DNA of 64,000 nt, taken from assembly GCF_010179735.1 (NCBI RefSeq), contig NZ_JAAEEH010000007.1:1-64000 (forward strand), written 5' to 3'. Made by a program: the position numbers and the translations under genes. This document shows positions 1-8,853 of the stretch, in pieces. The notes under the pieces were generated by a model. That model was not told where the DNA came from and did not search any database. It saw only the letters and a program-made list of their open reading frames with translations. How positions within the stretch are numbered: position 1 is the first letter of the stretch; every line of letters begins with the position of its first letter. The stretch is from Anaerotalea alkaliphila. Its GTDB lineage: Bacteria; Bacillota; Clostridia; Lachnospirales; Vallitaleaceae.

Positions 1-54
1 CGCTGTAAACAGGTCCGTGGAATAAATGCCGCTCCCTTGCATCACGCCCAAGAC
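1..54. other. window-edge segment, no gene recognised
   Basis: This short stretch lies beyond the ftsY terminator. On the minus strand an ATG at 42 opens a frame that runs off the window edge, but no clear Shine-Dalgarno sequence precedes it and 14 codons are too few to recognise. It may be the start of the next minus-strand gene or non-coding sequence. Confidence 0.3.
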
Positions 55-81
55 CAAAAAAGCACCAGCAATAGCTGGTGC
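55..81 (-). terminator. intrinsic terminator after ftsY
   Basis: A perfect 8-bp stem (GCACCAGC pairing with GCTGGTGC, 62-69 and 74-81, AATA loop) is followed on the minus strand by seven T residues (55-61). It lies 46 bp after the ftsY stop and ends the acpP-rnc-smc-ftsY run. In many Firmicutes ylxM-ffh follows ftsY; here the terminator separates whatever comes next. Confidence 0.85.
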
Positions 82-127
82 CTATGTTATAAGTTTTTCG
101 GGACATTTTCAAAAACGCTTGACAGGG

Positions 128-1057
128 CTATTTTTCAAACAGCGCCTCCACGAAGGAAACGGGGTCGAATTTCTGCAGGTCCTCCAACCCTTCCCCCACG
201 CCGATGAATTTCACGGGGATTTCATGTTCCGCCTGGATGGCGATGGCGATGCCCCCCTTTGCCGTGCCGTCCAGCTTGGTCAGCACAATGCCGGTGATGT
301 CTGCGATTTCCTTGAATTGCTTGGCTTGCTGCAGTGCGTTCTGCCCCGTCGTGCTGTCCAGCACCAGCAGGACCTCCTTATAGGCGTCCGGATATTCCCG
401 CTCGATGATCCTGTTCACCTTGCGCAATTCCTCCATCAGGTTCTTCTTGTTGTGCAGCCGGCCGGCGGTGTCGCAGATCAGGATGTCCGCCTTCCGGGCC
501 TTGGCCGCCTGGACGGCATCGTACACCACGGCTCCGGGATCCGCGTTTTCCCCCTGGGCGATGATTTCCACCGACGCCCTGTTCGCCCATTCCACCAGCT
601 GGTCGATGGCCGCCGCACGGAAGGTGTCCGCCGCGGCAAGGACCACCTTTTTCCCTTGGGACTTGTACTGGTGTGCCAGTTTTCCTATGGTCGTGGTCTT
701 TCCCACCCCGTTCACGCCGATGACCAGCAGGACGGAGCGCTCCCGCTCGAAGATGTAGGGGTCCTGGTCGGTGCGCATGATTTCCACCAGCTCCTCCTGC
801 AGGAGACCCCGCACATCCTGCACATCCCGGAGCTTCCGCTCCTTGATCTTCACGCGCAGGTCCTCCATGATCCGTATGGTGGTTCCGACACCCAGGTCCG
901 CAACGATCAGTGCCTCCTCCAATTCTTCCAGAAAATCCTCATCGATGGCCTTGAAGTTGTGGATGACCTGTTCCACTCCCCCCAGGATGTTGTTTCTTGT
1001 TTTCGACAGGCCTTCCACCAGCTTGCCGAAAAAGCCTTTTTTCTTTTCTTCCGTCAT
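128..1057 (-). CDS. ftsY: signal recognition particle receptor FtsY
   Basis: FtsY is the SRP-receptor GTPase that docks ribosome-nascent-chain/Ffh complexes at the membrane. From the ATG at 1057 the protein is 309 aa. It has a short N domain and then the G domain: P-loop GVNGVGKTT about 114-122, DTFRAA about 144-149, DTAGR about 196-200 and TKLDG about 260-264. The long acidic N-terminal A domain of enterobacterial FtsY is absent, as is usual in Firmicutes. The ATG is preceded by AGGAAGGGG and lies one base after the smc stop, so translation is probably coupled. An in-frame start 14 codons upstream lies inside smc and is less likely. Confidence 0.97.
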   Translation of the reverse strand: MTEEKKKGFFGKLVEGLSKTRNNILGGVEQVIHNFKAIDEDFLEELEEALIVADLGVGTTIRIMEDLRVKIKERKLRDVQDVRGLLQEELVEIMRTDQDPYIFERERSVLLVIGVNGVGKTTTIGKLAHQYKSQGKKVVLAAADTFRAAAIDQLVEWANRASVEIIAQGENADPGAVVYDAVQAAKARKADILICDTAGRLHNKKNLMEELRKVNRIIEREYPDAYKEVLLVLDSTTGQNALQQAKQFKEIADITGIVLTKLDGTAKGGIAIAIQAEHEIPVKFIGVGEGLEDLQKFDPVSFVEALFEK

Positions 1058-1058
1058 T

Positions 1059-4000
1059 TCAATCCCCTTCCTCTGTTCTGCGGGAGGGTTCTCCCGCATC
1101 TTCCATATCCTTCAGGAACTTCACGGACACCTGGGTAGAAATCCCCTTTTCCTGCATGGTGATGCCGTACAGGCTGTCCGCCGCCTCCATGGTGCCTTTT
1201 CTGTGTGTGATGATGATGAACTGCGTTTCCCGGGACAGCTTCTGCAGGTAGGCGGCGAAGCGGTCCACGTTGGAGTCGTCCAGCGCCGCTTCGATTTCGT
1301 CCAGCACGCAGAAGGGGGAAGGCTTCAGGCTTTGGATGGCGAAAAGCAGGGCGATGGCCGTCAGGGCCCTCTCCCCTCCCGAAAGCAGCAGCATGTTCTG
1401 GAGTTTTTTCCCCGGGGGCTGGGCGTGGATCAGAATGCCCGATTCCAGCACATCCTCCTCCCCCGCCAGCTCCAGCAGGGCTTTGCCGCCGCCGAACAGC
1501 TCCTGGAAGACCTCCTGGAACTGCCGGTTGATTTGCCGGAAGGTTTCCTTGAAGCGGTCCCGCATCTTCTGGTCCAGGTCCCGGATGATCCCCTGCAGGA
1601 TTCCCACAGCCTCCACCAGGTCGTTGCGCTGGTTCTGGAGGAAGCCGAACCGTTCCTGGACGTCCTGGAACTCCTGGATGGCGTTCACGTTCACATCCCC
1701 CAGCTGTTTGATCCGGGACTTGAACCTGTCGGCCCGCCTCCTGGCCTCCTCCCTGGAAACCGGAGGCCTTCCCCCCCGCTGCTGCTTCACCTGGTGATGG
1801 ACCAGGCCGTATTCCTCCCAGTAATGGCTGGCGACGTTTTCCTTTTGCATGCGCGTTCGTTCCAGGATGCCTTCCAGGCGCATGCCTTCCTTCGCCAGGT
1901 TCCCTTCCCGCTCCCGCAGGGTTTCCATCTCTTCCCGCATTCCCCTGGCTTCCAGTTCCAGCCGGGATTTCTCCTCCCCCTGTTCCAGGGTGGATTTCTG
2001 CAGCTCCCGGATGGAAACCTCCAGGCCCGCCTTTTCCTCTTCCAGCGATTTTTCGGACAGCATCCTGGACTCCCGTTGGCGGACGTTGTCCTCCAGCGCC
2101 CGGCTTTCGGCCTGGGCCCTGTCCCGGGACCGGGACAGCTCCCCTTCCAGACGTTCCAGTGTCTCTTCCAGATGCACCAGCTCCTGGCTGGCTGCGGAAT
2201 TTTCCACACGCTGCAGGGTCATGGCTTCCTGGAGGTCCCCCATGTTCCTGCGGAGTTCCTCCAACTCCTGGGCAAGTTGCCGCACGGAGGATTCCGCCAT
2301 CTCCTGGTCCTGGGTTCCGTCCTGTATTTGGGCCTCCAGGGCCGCGCGGGAAAGCTCGTGGGCTGCGAGCTGCTCCCGGATGGAGACCGCTTCCGCTTCC
2401 AGGTCCGCCAGTTGTTCCCTGTTCCTTTCCAGGGCGGACGAAAGCTGCTTCAGCAGCAGGGACTGGGTGTTGGTCGCAAGGTTCAGCTCCTGCTCCTCCC
2501 GCTTCAGGGACTCCAGGGCGGCCTTGTCTCCGGCTTCCTTCTCCAGCAGGTATTCTTGCTTTTCTTCCAATCCCCGGATTTCCGCCTGCAACCCCTGCAT
2601 GGCCGCCGCAAGGTCCGCCAGCTCCCGCTTCCTTCCCAGGAATTGGCTCTGGTTGTTCTTGTAGGCCCCTCCCGTCATGGCACCTCCAGGATTGACGATT
2701 TCCCCGTCCAAGGTGATGATCCGCAAGGACTGGGGACAGCCGCGTCCGATCCGGACCGCGTTGTCCAAGGTGTCCACCACAAGGATCCGCCCCAGCAGGA
2801 AACGGACCACCGCCCCATAGGCCGGATCGTGGGAAACAAGGGCATCCCCGTATCCGATGAACCCCGGTTCCCTTTCCATTCCTGGGGGCCGGGGGGAATC
2901 CTTGGGACGGATGGTGGCCATGGGCAGGAAGGTCGCCCTTCCGTACTGCTGGTGCTTCAGGAATCCGATCCACGCCTTGGCCGTCTCCTCGTTGTCCGTG
3001 ACGATGTTCTGGATGTTTCCTCCCAGGGCGGTTTCGATGGCCCTTTCGTGACCCGGCCGCACCTGGAGCAGGTCCGCCACAACCCCCCGGATTCCAGGCC
3101 CGTGCAACGGATCCCGGTCCTTCTGCTGCATGATCTTCTTGATGCTGAAATGGTAGCCGTCGTAGTGCTCCATCAGGTCGCCCAGGACCTTCGCCTTGGA
3201 TTCCAGCCCCTGCAGTTCCCGGTTTTTTGCGTTCAGGAGTCCTCCCAGGACCTTGTTCCGGTTCTCCCATTCACTGATGGCCCTGAACAGCTTCAGCTTG
3301 CGGTTGGAGCAGTCTTTCTGCCGCTGTTCCACGGACTCCAGCAGGGCCTCCTGCCCCTTTTGCTCCTCCTCTTGGGAATGGAGGGTTTCCGCAAGGATCG
3401 TGTGTTTTTGAAGGACCAGGTCAAGATGGTCCCGGAGGTTCCCCTGTTGCATCCCGATCCGTCCGATGGCCCCTTGGACCTCCGTAAGGGCCTTCAGCCC
3501 CTCGATCAGGTCCCCCTTGATCCTTTCGGTCTCCCGTTCCTTCTCCTCCAGGGAAACGGCGGCGGCCCCGTAGGCCTGCGCCTTTTCATCCAGCAGCCCT
3601 TTTTTCTCCTGGAAATCCTTATGGGACCGGTCCCTTTTCTCCTTGGCGGCCTCCCAAGCCCCCTCCAGCTCTTCCGCTTGCCGGCGGTGTTCGGCCAGAT
3701 TCCTTTCCAGATGGACCCCCTGCTGTTCCAGGGATTTGATCTGCTCCCGGACGAGCACGATGGCCCCATCCGCCTTTTCCAATCCGATGCGTGCGGCCGT
3801 CAGGGCCTCCCTGTCCCCTTCATGGGACAGGCGGACCGACGCCAGCTTTTCCTCCAGCACTTCCAGCCGCAGGGCCAGGGAAGCCTTGTCCCTGCCCACA
3901 GCATCCACGTCGGCCTGCAGGATATCCGCCTTCTCCTTGGCCTGGGACAAGGCTTCTTCCATGGCGTCCATCTCCTGAAGGAACAGCTCCGTCTCCTCTT

Positions 4001-4670
4001 CCTGGAGCTGCTGCCGCAGGGCCAAGAACTCCTTCGCCTTGGCGGCTTGGCCCTCCAGGGAAACCCTCTGCCCCTCCAGCGTCCGGAGGATGTCCTCCAC
4101 CCGGAGCAGGTCCTGCCTTGCCGTCTCCAGCTTCTTTTCCGCCTCCAGCCTGCGTGTCTTGAACTTCACGATTCCGGCGGCCTCGTCGAAGAGTGCCCGG
4201 CGGTCGTCCGGTTTGGTGGAGAGGATCTTGTCGATCTGCCCCTGGCCGATGATGGAGTACCCCTCCTTGCCCACACCCGTATCCATGAAAAGTTCGTGCA
4301 CATCCCGCAGGCGGCAGCTGCTCCCGTTGATGAAGTACTCGCCTTCCCCGGACCGGTATACACGCCTGGAGACGGTTACTTCCTTGAAATCGATGGCCAT
4401 TTTCCCGTCCTGGTTGTCCAGTGTCAGGTCCACCTGGCAATAGCCCAAGGGCTTCCGGGTGTCCGTGCCGGCGAAGATCACATCCTCCATCTTGCTTCCC
4501 CTAAGTTGCTTGGCGCTCTGTTCCCCCAGCACCCACCGGACCGCATCCGCGACGTTGCTTTTGCCGCTGCCGTTGGGACCTACGATTCCCGTGATCCCCT
4601 TGTCGAATTTGAACGCCATCTTGTTGGCGAAGGATTTGAAACCGTATAGGTCGATGTTCTTCAGATACAT
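1059..4670 (-). CDS. smc: chromosome segregation ATPase SMC
   Basis: SMC is the ATPase core of the bacterial condensin that compacts and segregates chromosomes with ScpA and ScpB. The 1203-aa product has the full family layout: Walker A GPNGSGKS at about 31-38, a long coiled coil, a flexible hinge around 515-640, the returning coiled coil, the signature LSGGE at about 1096-1100 and Walker B VLDEIEAALD near 1120. Length is normal (about 1190). The start overlaps the end of rnc by 10 bases, and ftsY begins one base after its stop. rnc-smc-ftsY is a conserved Firmicutes order. High GC at third positions creates very long spurious frames on the opposite strand. Confidence 0.98.
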   Translation of the reverse strand: MYLKNIDLYGFKSFANKMAFKFDKGITGIVGPNGSGKSNVADAVRWVLGEQSAKQLRGSKMEDVIFAGTDTRKPLGYCQVDLTLDNQDGKMAIDFKEVTVSRRVYRSGEGEYFINGSSCRLRDVHELFMDTGVGKEGYSIIGQGQIDKILSTKPDDRRALFDEAAGIVKFKTRRLEAEKKLETARQDLLRVEDILRTLEGQRVSLEGQAAKAKEFLALRQQLQEEETELFLQEMDAMEEALSQAKEKADILQADVDAVGRDKASLALRLEVLEEKLASVRLSHEGDREALTAARIGLEKADGAIVLVREQIKSLEQQGVHLERNLAEHRRQAEELEGAWEAAKEKRDRSHKDFQEKKGLLDEKAQAYGAAAVSLEEKERETERIKGDLIEGLKALTEVQGAIGRIGMQQGNLRDHLDLVLQKHTILAETLHSQEEEQKGQEALLESVEQRQKDCSNRKLKLFRAISEWENRNKVLGGLLNAKNRELQGLESKAKVLGDLMEHYDGYHFSIKKIMQQKDRDPLHGPGIRGVVADLLQVRPGHERAIETALGGNIQNIVTDNEETAKAWIGFLKHQQYGRATFLPMATIRPKDSPRPPGMEREPGFIGYGDALVSHDPAYGAVVRFLLGRILVVDTLDNAVRIGRGCPQSLRIITLDGEIVNPGGAMTGGAYKNNQSQFLGRKRELADLAAAMQGLQAEIRGLEEKQEYLLEKEAGDKAALESLKREEQELNLATNTQSLLLKQLSSALERNREQLADLEAEAVSIREQLAAHELSRAALEAQIQDGTQDQEMAESSVRQLAQELEELRRNMGDLQEAMTLQRVENSAASQELVHLEETLERLEGELSRSRDRAQAESRALEDNVRQRESRMLSEKSLEEEKAGLEVSIRELQKSTLEQGEEKSRLELEARGMREEMETLREREGNLAKEGMRLEGILERTRMQKENVASHYWEEYGLVHHQVKQQRGGRPPVSREEARRRADRFKSRIKQLGDVNVNAIQEFQDVQERFGFLQNQRNDLVEAVGILQGIIRDLDQKMRDRFKETFRQINRQFQEVFQELFGGGKALLELAGEEDVLESGILIHAQPPGKKLQNMLLLSGGERALTAIALLFAIQSLKPSPFCVLDEIEAALDDSNVDRFAAYLQKLSRETQFIIITHRKGTMEAADSLYGITMQEKGISTQVSVKFLKDMEDAGEPSRRTEEGD

Positions 4671-5371
4671 GGGCCGTCCGCTCCGCTTTCCTGGAATTTT
4701 TCCAAGGCGTCGGCCGCCGCCTGCTGCTCCGCGCTTTTCTTGTTGCGCCCCAGGCCTGCGCCGATCACCTTGCCGCCGTGGAGCACCTCCACGGCAAAAC
4801 TCTTCTCATGGTCCGGCCCCGTTTCCAGGACCACCCGGTATTCCAGGGGAACGTCGCTGCTGGCCTGCAGAAGCTCCTGCAACTGGGTCTTGCTGTCCAC
4901 CAGCCTGCTCTGGCCCACCTTCTTATCCAGGAGGTGCCGGTGGACGAACCTCCGGGCCTCCTCCAATCCCCCGTCCAGATACACGGCACCGATCAGCGCC
5001 TCCATGGCGTCGGACAAGATGGAATTCCTTTCCCTGCCGCCGGATGCGTCCTCCCCCTTCCCCAGCAGAAGTGAACTTCCCAGGCCGATCTCGCGGGCGA
5101 AGGCGGCGAGGGTCGGCTCGCATACAATTCCCGCCCTGCGCTTTGTCAACTCCCCTTCAGAGAGTTCAGGATGGCTTGCGTACAGATGGTCGCTGGTCAC
5201 CAGCTCCAGGACGGCGTCTCCCAGGAACTCCAGGCGTTCGTTGCTTTCCGTCTTCTTCAGCTTCTTCTCGTTGGCATAGGAGCTGTGGATCATCGCGGTG
5301 GCCATCAGCGTCCTGTCGTTGAACGCGTATCCTATTTTGTTTTCCAGCTGGGTGTTCCGTCTTTTCGTCAA
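4661..5371 (-). CDS. rnc: ribonuclease III
   Basis: Double-strand-specific endoribonuclease for rRNA, mRNA and small-RNA processing; acts as a homodimer with Mg2+. The 236-aa protein carries the signature NERLEFLGD (44-52), the second catalytic acidic patch in DAMEALIGAVYLDGG (about 115-130) and a C-terminal dsRNA-binding domain ending in the A-rich helix SAEQQAAADAL. The start codon is TTG, preceded by AAAGGAAGG. An intrinsic terminator separates it from acpP, so part of its expression must come from readthrough or a promoter I could not identify. Confidence 0.97.
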   Translation of the reverse strand: MTKRRNTQLENKIGYAFNDRTLMATAMIHSSYANEKKLKKTESNERLEFLGDAVLELVTSDHLYASHPELSEGELTKRRAGIVCEPTLAAFAREIGLGSSLLLGKGEDASGGRERNSILSDAMEALIGAVYLDGGLEEARRFVHRHLLDKKVGQSRLVDSKTQLQELLQASSDVPLEYRVVLETGPDHEKSFAVEVLHGGKVIGAGLGRNKKSAEQQAAADALEKFQESGADGPCI

Positions 5372-5392
5372 AAAAACCTTCCTTTCCTATCT

Positions 5393-5420
5393 AAAAAAAA
5401 GGATAAGGTTTCCCTTATCC
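5393..5420 (-). terminator. intrinsic terminator between acpP and rnc
   Basis: An 8-bp GC/AT stem (GGATAAGG 5401-5408 with CCTTATCC 5413-5420, four-base loop) is followed on the minus strand by eight Ts (5393-5400). It begins 8 bp after the acpP stop and ends 21 bp before the rnc start, so it should attenuate rather than separate what is otherwise a conserved operon. Confidence 0.85.
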
Positions 5421-5428
5421 TGTGTCCG

Positions 5429-5677
5429 TCAGTCTTCCAGGTCCTCAACCTTTTCCTTCAGCAACGCATAGGCATCGCCCACCGTTTCGATGTTGAAATC
5501 CAAGTCCTCCCCAAGGTCCAGGTCGAACTCCGACTCGACGCTTAGGATGATCTGGGCCAAGTCCAGGGAATCGATGCCCAAGTCATCCACAAAATGCATC
5601 CGGTCCTCAATGTCCTCTGCCGGATAGGTGGTGAATTCAGCGATGATCGACAAAAACTTCCTCTTACCCTTGTCCAT
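5429..5677 (-). CDS. acpP: acyl carrier protein
   Basis: Carrier of acyl intermediates in type II fatty acid synthesis and donor to PlsX. The 82-aa acidic protein has the phosphopantetheine attachment motif DDLGIDSLD with Ser37 as the modified residue. ATG at 5677 is chosen because AAGGAG lies 7 bases upstream; an in-frame TTG six codons earlier overlaps plsX and lacks such a site. It starts 4 bases after the plsX stop. fabD and fabG, which sit between plsX and acpP in Bacillus, are not here. Confidence 0.96.
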   Translation of the reverse strand: MDKGKRKFLSIIAEFTTYPAEDIEDRMHFVDDLGIDSLDLAQIILSVESEFDLDLGEDLDFNIETVGDAYALLKEKVEDLED

Positions 5678-5681
5678 ACTC

Positions 5682-6695
5682 CTACTCCTTTTCAACGATG
5701 TCCAGGTTTTCCTTGATTTGGGCGTTCACCTGTTCCTGGCTGAATTTCTTGCACTGGAGGATGGCGTTCTTGAACGCCTTGGCATCCGAACTTCCGTGGG
5801 CCTTCACCACAAGCCCTTCCAGGCCCAGCAGGGGGGCCCCGCCATATTCGGTGTAGTCGAACTTCGTCAGCATCTCCTTCATGGAGCCTTTCAGGAGAAG
5901 GGCTCCCATTTTGGACTTCATGTTGGAAAGGAAGGTTTCCTTCAGCATCCCGAACAGGGAGGTCGCAAACCCTTCCGTGTATTTGAGGATCACATTGCCC
6001 ACGAAACCGTCGCATACCACCACATCCGCGGCACCTGCGGGAATCTCCCGGCCTTCGATGTTCCCGATGAAGTTGAGTCCGGTGTCGCCCGCCAACAATT
6101 TGTAGGCCTCCTTGCTCAGCTGGTTGCCCTTGCTTTCCTCTTCACCGATGTTGACCAGGCCCACGCTGGGGTTCTCCTTGTTCATGAAGGTCTTGTAATA
6201 GATCGATCCCATCTTGGCGAACTGGTACAGGTATTCCGGCTTGCTGTCCACATTGGCGCCGCAGTCCAGAAGAAGGGTGAACCCGACGCTGTTGGGTATG
6301 AAGGAACCCAACGCAGGCCTCTCGATCCCTTTGATCCGTCCAAGGATCAGTGTTCCTCCTGCAAGGATGGCTCCCGTGCTGCCGGCGGACACGAAGGCGT
6401 CCGTCCTTTTTTCCCGCACCAGGCGAATCCCCTTCACCAGGGAGGAGTCCTTCTTGGTGCGGATGGCGTTTACGGGCGGCTCGTCCACCTCGATGACTTC
6501 GGTCGTGTGGAGCACCACCACCTGCTCCTGGGGGTAGGTGTTCCTGTCCAGTGCGGCTTGGATCGATTCGGAATCTCCGCAAAGGACCACGCGGATGTCC
6601 GGATCCTCCAGGACCGCCTGCACACAGCCGTCCACTACAGCCTCCGGCGCGTTGTCTCCACCCATGGCATCCACGGATATGCTTACTTTCTTCAT
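5682..6695 (-). CDS. plsX: phosphate acyltransferase PlsX
   Basis: PlsX converts acyl-ACP to acyl-phosphate, the substrate of PlsY, at the first step of phosphatidic acid synthesis in Gram-positive bacteria; it is a peripheral membrane enzyme. The 337-aa product begins MKKVSISVDAMGGDNAP, the typical N-terminus, and holds the glycine-rich cores ALGSFIPN and NIGEE. The ATG at 6695 has AGGGGGG 6-7 bases upstream; an upstream in-frame start would lie inside the promoter. First gene of plsX-acpP-(rnc-smc-ftsY). The usual upstream regulator gene fapR is absent. Confidence 0.97.
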   Translation of the reverse strand: MKKVSISVDAMGGDNAPEAVVDGCVQAVLEDPDIRVVLCGDSESIQAALDRNTYPQEQVVVLHTTEVIEVDEPPVNAIRTKKDSSLVKGIRLVREKRTDAFVSAGSTGAILAGGTLILGRIKGIERPALGSFIPNSVGFTLLLDCGANVDSKPEYLYQFAKMGSIYYKTFMNKENPSVGLVNIGEEESKGNQLSKEAYKLLAGDTGLNFIGNIEGREIPAGAADVVVCDGFVGNVILKYTEGFATSLFGMLKETFLSNMKSKMGALLLKGSMKEMLTKFDYTEYGGAPLLGLEGLVVKAHGSSDAKAFKNAILQCKKFSQEQVNAQIKENLDIVEKE

Positions 6696-6738
6696 GATAG
6701 CCCCCCTGACTTCTTCCGTTTTTCCGCAATATATTCCT

Positions 6739-6767
6739 AATATACTCGATTTCCCTGGGGATTTCAA
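6739..6767 (-). promoter_or_regulatory. sigma-A promoter for plsX operon
   Basis: On the minus strand TTGAAA (6762-6767), a 17-bp spacer and TATATT (6739-6744) give a good housekeeping promoter about 45 bp before the plsX start codon. I see no recognisable FapR operator. Confidence 0.7.
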
Positions 6768-6791
6768 TTGTTTTTTCCCCTGGAACAGGAA

Positions 6792-6817
6792 AAGGAACTG
6801 CTCTGCAACAGTTCCTT
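6792..6817 (-). terminator. intrinsic terminator after rpmF
   Basis: A 9-bp stem AAGGAACTG (6792-6800) / CAGTTCCTT (6809-6817) with an 8-base loop is followed on the minus strand by a short TTTTCC tract. It lies 11 bp after the rpmF stop and separates rpmF from the plsX promoter. The T-tract is weak. Confidence 0.65.
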
Positions 6818-6828
6818 CCTTCTTTGGC

Positions 6829-7005
6829 TTACTTTACTTCTACTACCGCTTTGTTTTTATAAGTGCCACATGCCCTGCACGCTCTGTGTGGCATTGCAGG
6901 CTCGCCGCATTTGCTGCAAACGGTAAGATTGGGCGCTGTCAGCTTGTAATTGGCTTTGCGCTTGTCTCTTCTTGCCGCGGAATGTTTTCTCTTTGGTACT
7001 GCCAT
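6829..7005 (-). CDS. rpmF: 50S ribosomal protein L32
   Basis: Small structural protein of the large ribosomal subunit, 58 aa, starting MAVPKRKHSAARRDKRKANY. It is the zinc-binding form: Cys30, Cys33, Cys43 and Cys46 make a CxxC...CxxC ribbon. A perfect AAGGAGGTG Shine-Dalgarno precedes the ATG and is built from the last codons (Lys-Glu-Val) and stop of the upstream DUF177 gene, so the two are translationally coupled. DUF177-rpmF is a nearly universal bacterial pair. Confidence 0.97.
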   Translation of the reverse strand: MAVPKRKHSAARRDKRKANYKLTAPNLTVCSKCGEPAMPHRACRACGTYKNKAVVEVK

Positions 7006-7008
7006 GGT

Positions 7009-7536
7009 CTACACCTCCTTAAACTTGCTATTCAATAAATCCTTCAGACCAGATAGCCTCGGATCGATGGCCTCTTGCCCGCATTGACAATCCGTCTCGT
7101 TCAGGTCTGCACCGCAATGGTTGCATATGCCCTTGCAATCTTCACCACAAAGCACCTTCATGGGAAAATTCATGAAGATTTCATGCAATGCAAAGTTCTC
7201 CAAGTTCAAATGGTGTCCCACGATATCTTCCTCGTAGTCATCCTCCACACCTTCCGCCGAAGCTTCCTCCAGATAAAGGGCTTTGGAAAAATCCGATTCC
7301 AACCGATAGGCTACCGGCTTCATGCATCTACCGCAAGGGATCTCCAGACTCGTCCGGACCTTCCCCTCGGCCAGCATCTTCTCCGGTCCGACCCGCTTCA
7401 ATACGGCTTCGATTTCCACAGGCTCCAGGAATGGATAGGTGACCCCATCGACCACAACCGTACCCAGGTCGAGCTTCTCTTTCAGATGGGCTTTTCCTGT
7501 GTCCGATGCAAATATTTCTGTCAAATGGATCAACAT
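7009..7536 (-). CDS. DUF177 (YceD-family) protein
   Basis: A 175-aa DUF177 protein of the family long known as YceD; members are linked to 23S rRNA/large-subunit metabolism because they are almost always encoded upstream of rpmF, as here. Visible features are a central CGRCM motif (about 69-73) and a C-terminal cysteine set CxxxCxxxC...CxC that may bind metal. The ATG at 7536 has AAAGGAG 8 bases upstream, and a consensus promoter sits just beyond. The biochemical function is not settled; my call rests on sequence pattern and neighbour. Confidence 0.9.
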   Translation of the reverse strand: MLIHLTEIFASDTGKAHLKEKLDLGTVVVDGVTYPFLEPVEIEAVLKRVGPEKMLAEGKVRTSLEIPCGRCMKPVAYRLESDFSKALYLEEASAEGVEDDYEEDIVGHHLNLENFALHEIFMNFPMKVLCGEDCKGICNHCGADLNETDCQCGQEAIDPRLSGLKDLLNSKFKEV

Positions 7537-7571
7537 TTCAATCTCCTTTGAACTGTCCTATGCCAAAAAAT

Positions 7572-7600
7572 ATTATACATAGGCCATCCCTGTTTGTCAA
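7572..7600 (-). promoter_or_regulatory. consensus sigma-A promoter for DUF177-rpmF
   Basis: Perfect TTGACA (7595-7600) and TATAAT (7572-7577) separated by 17 bp on the minus strand, 35 bp upstream of the DUF177 start. This is the strongest promoter match in the window and fits a ribosomal-protein unit. Confidence 0.9.
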
Positions 7601-7642
7601 CTGTTTTATGCCACATCCGGCAGGTTTTCTCGGGGAAGGGTC

Positions 7643-8842
7643 CTACAGGTTGTCCACCAGGTCCTTCGTGTCCCTTGCGATCATCAGTTCCTCGTTGGTG
7701 GGAATCACCAGGGATTTGCAGTGTGCCCACTCCGCGGAGAAGTCCTGTTCGATGCCTCTGCATTTGTTCTTGTCCTTGTCCACCTTGACACCCAGGAAGT
7801 TCAGGTATTTGCAGACGTCCTCACGGACCACGCCGCTGTTTTCCCCAAGGCCTGCGGTGAACACCACAGCGTCGATGCCGTTCATGGCCGCAGCGTAGGC
7901 GCCCACATACTTGGCCACCCTGTAGGCGAACAGGTCCATGGTCACCATGGCCCTTTCGTTTCCCGCATCGCAGGCGTCTTCCAGGTCGCGGAAGTCGCTG
8001 GAGATTTCGGAAACACCCAGGACACCGGACTGTTTGTTCAGCACCTCAATGACCTGCTTCAAGGTAAGGTGCTCCTTGTCCGCGATGAACTGCACGATGG
8101 CGGGATCCAGGTCCCCACTCCGGGTTCCCATGGCAAGACCTTCCAAGGGAGTGAGTCCCATGGTCGTGTCGATGGATTTCCCTCCGTCGATGGCGCAGAC
8201 GGAAGCCCCGTTGCCCAGGTGGCAGATGACCAGCTTCAGGTCTTCCACTTTCTTGCCCAGGAACTCGGCGGTGCGCAGGCTCACATACTTGTGGGAGGTG
8301 CCATGGAATCCGTATTTGCGCAGCTTGTATTTTCTGTAGTATTCGTAGGGAACCGCATACAGGTACGCCTTTTCCGGCATGGTCTGGTGGAATGCGGTGT
8401 CGAAGACGGCAACCTGGGGAGTTCCCGGCATCAGCGCCTGGCAGGCTTCGATTCCCACGATGTTGGCCGGGTTGTGCAGGGGAGCCAGGTCGATGCAGTC
8501 GCGGATGGCATTCATGACGGTCGCGTCGATGATGGTGGAACTGGAGAAGTTCTCCCCCCCATGTACGACCCTGTGGCCCACGGCTGTGATTTCGTCTACG
8601 GACTTGATCACACCGGTTTCCGGGGAAACCAGGGCATCGATCACGAATTTGATGGCCGCCTTGTGGTCGGGCATGTATCCGTTGATGATGACCGCGTCCT
8701 TGTCGGCGGCGGTGTGCTTGATCCTGGAACCTTCGATTCCAATCCGTTCGCACAGTCCTTTTGCGATGACCCTTTCATCCCGCATGTCGATGAGCTGGTA
8801 TTTCAAAGAAGAGCTTCCGCAATTGATTACCAATACATTCAT
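7643..8842 (-). CDS. ackA: acetate kinase
   Basis: AckA makes ATP from acetyl-phosphate and ADP, the last step of acetate fermentation. The 399-aa protein starts [17 protein letters not shown], the ASKHA-fold phosphate-1 motif, and contains the catalytic-region patterns [21 protein letters not shown] and CHLGNGASV. Two ATGs lie 6 bases apart; the second (8842) has AGGGGG at 7-base spacing and is preferred. It follows pta by 11 bases, so pta-ackA form one fermentation operon. Confidence 0.98.
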   Translation of the reverse strand: MNVLVINCGSSSLKYQLIDMRDERVIAKGLCERIGIEGSRIKHTAADKDAVIINGYMPDHKAAIKFVIDALVSPETGVIKSVDEITAVGHRVVHGGENFSSSTIIDATVMNAIRDCIDLAPLHNPANIVGIEACQALMPGTPQVAVFDTAFHQTMPEKAYLYAVPYEYYRKYKLRKYGFHGTSHKYVSLRTAEFLGKKVEDLKLVICHLGNGASVCAIDGGKSIDTTMGLTPLEGLAMGTRSGDLDPAIVQFIADKEHLTLKQVIEVLNKQSGVLGVSEISSDFRDLEDACDAGNERAMVTMDLFAYRVAKYVGAYAAAMNGIDAVVFTAGLGENSGVVREDVCKYLNFLGVKVDKDKNKCRGIEQDFSAEWAHCKSLVIPTNEELMIARDTKDLVDNL

Positions 8843-8853
8843 TTTCATTCCCC

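Noticed and set aside
771-4649. Open frame of nearly 1300 codons on the plus strand opposite smc
   Set aside because: It mirrors smc, is extremely rich in Leu, Gln, Pro and Phe, has no domain pattern and no ribosome-binding site. It is the usual antisense shadow of a GC3-biased gene.
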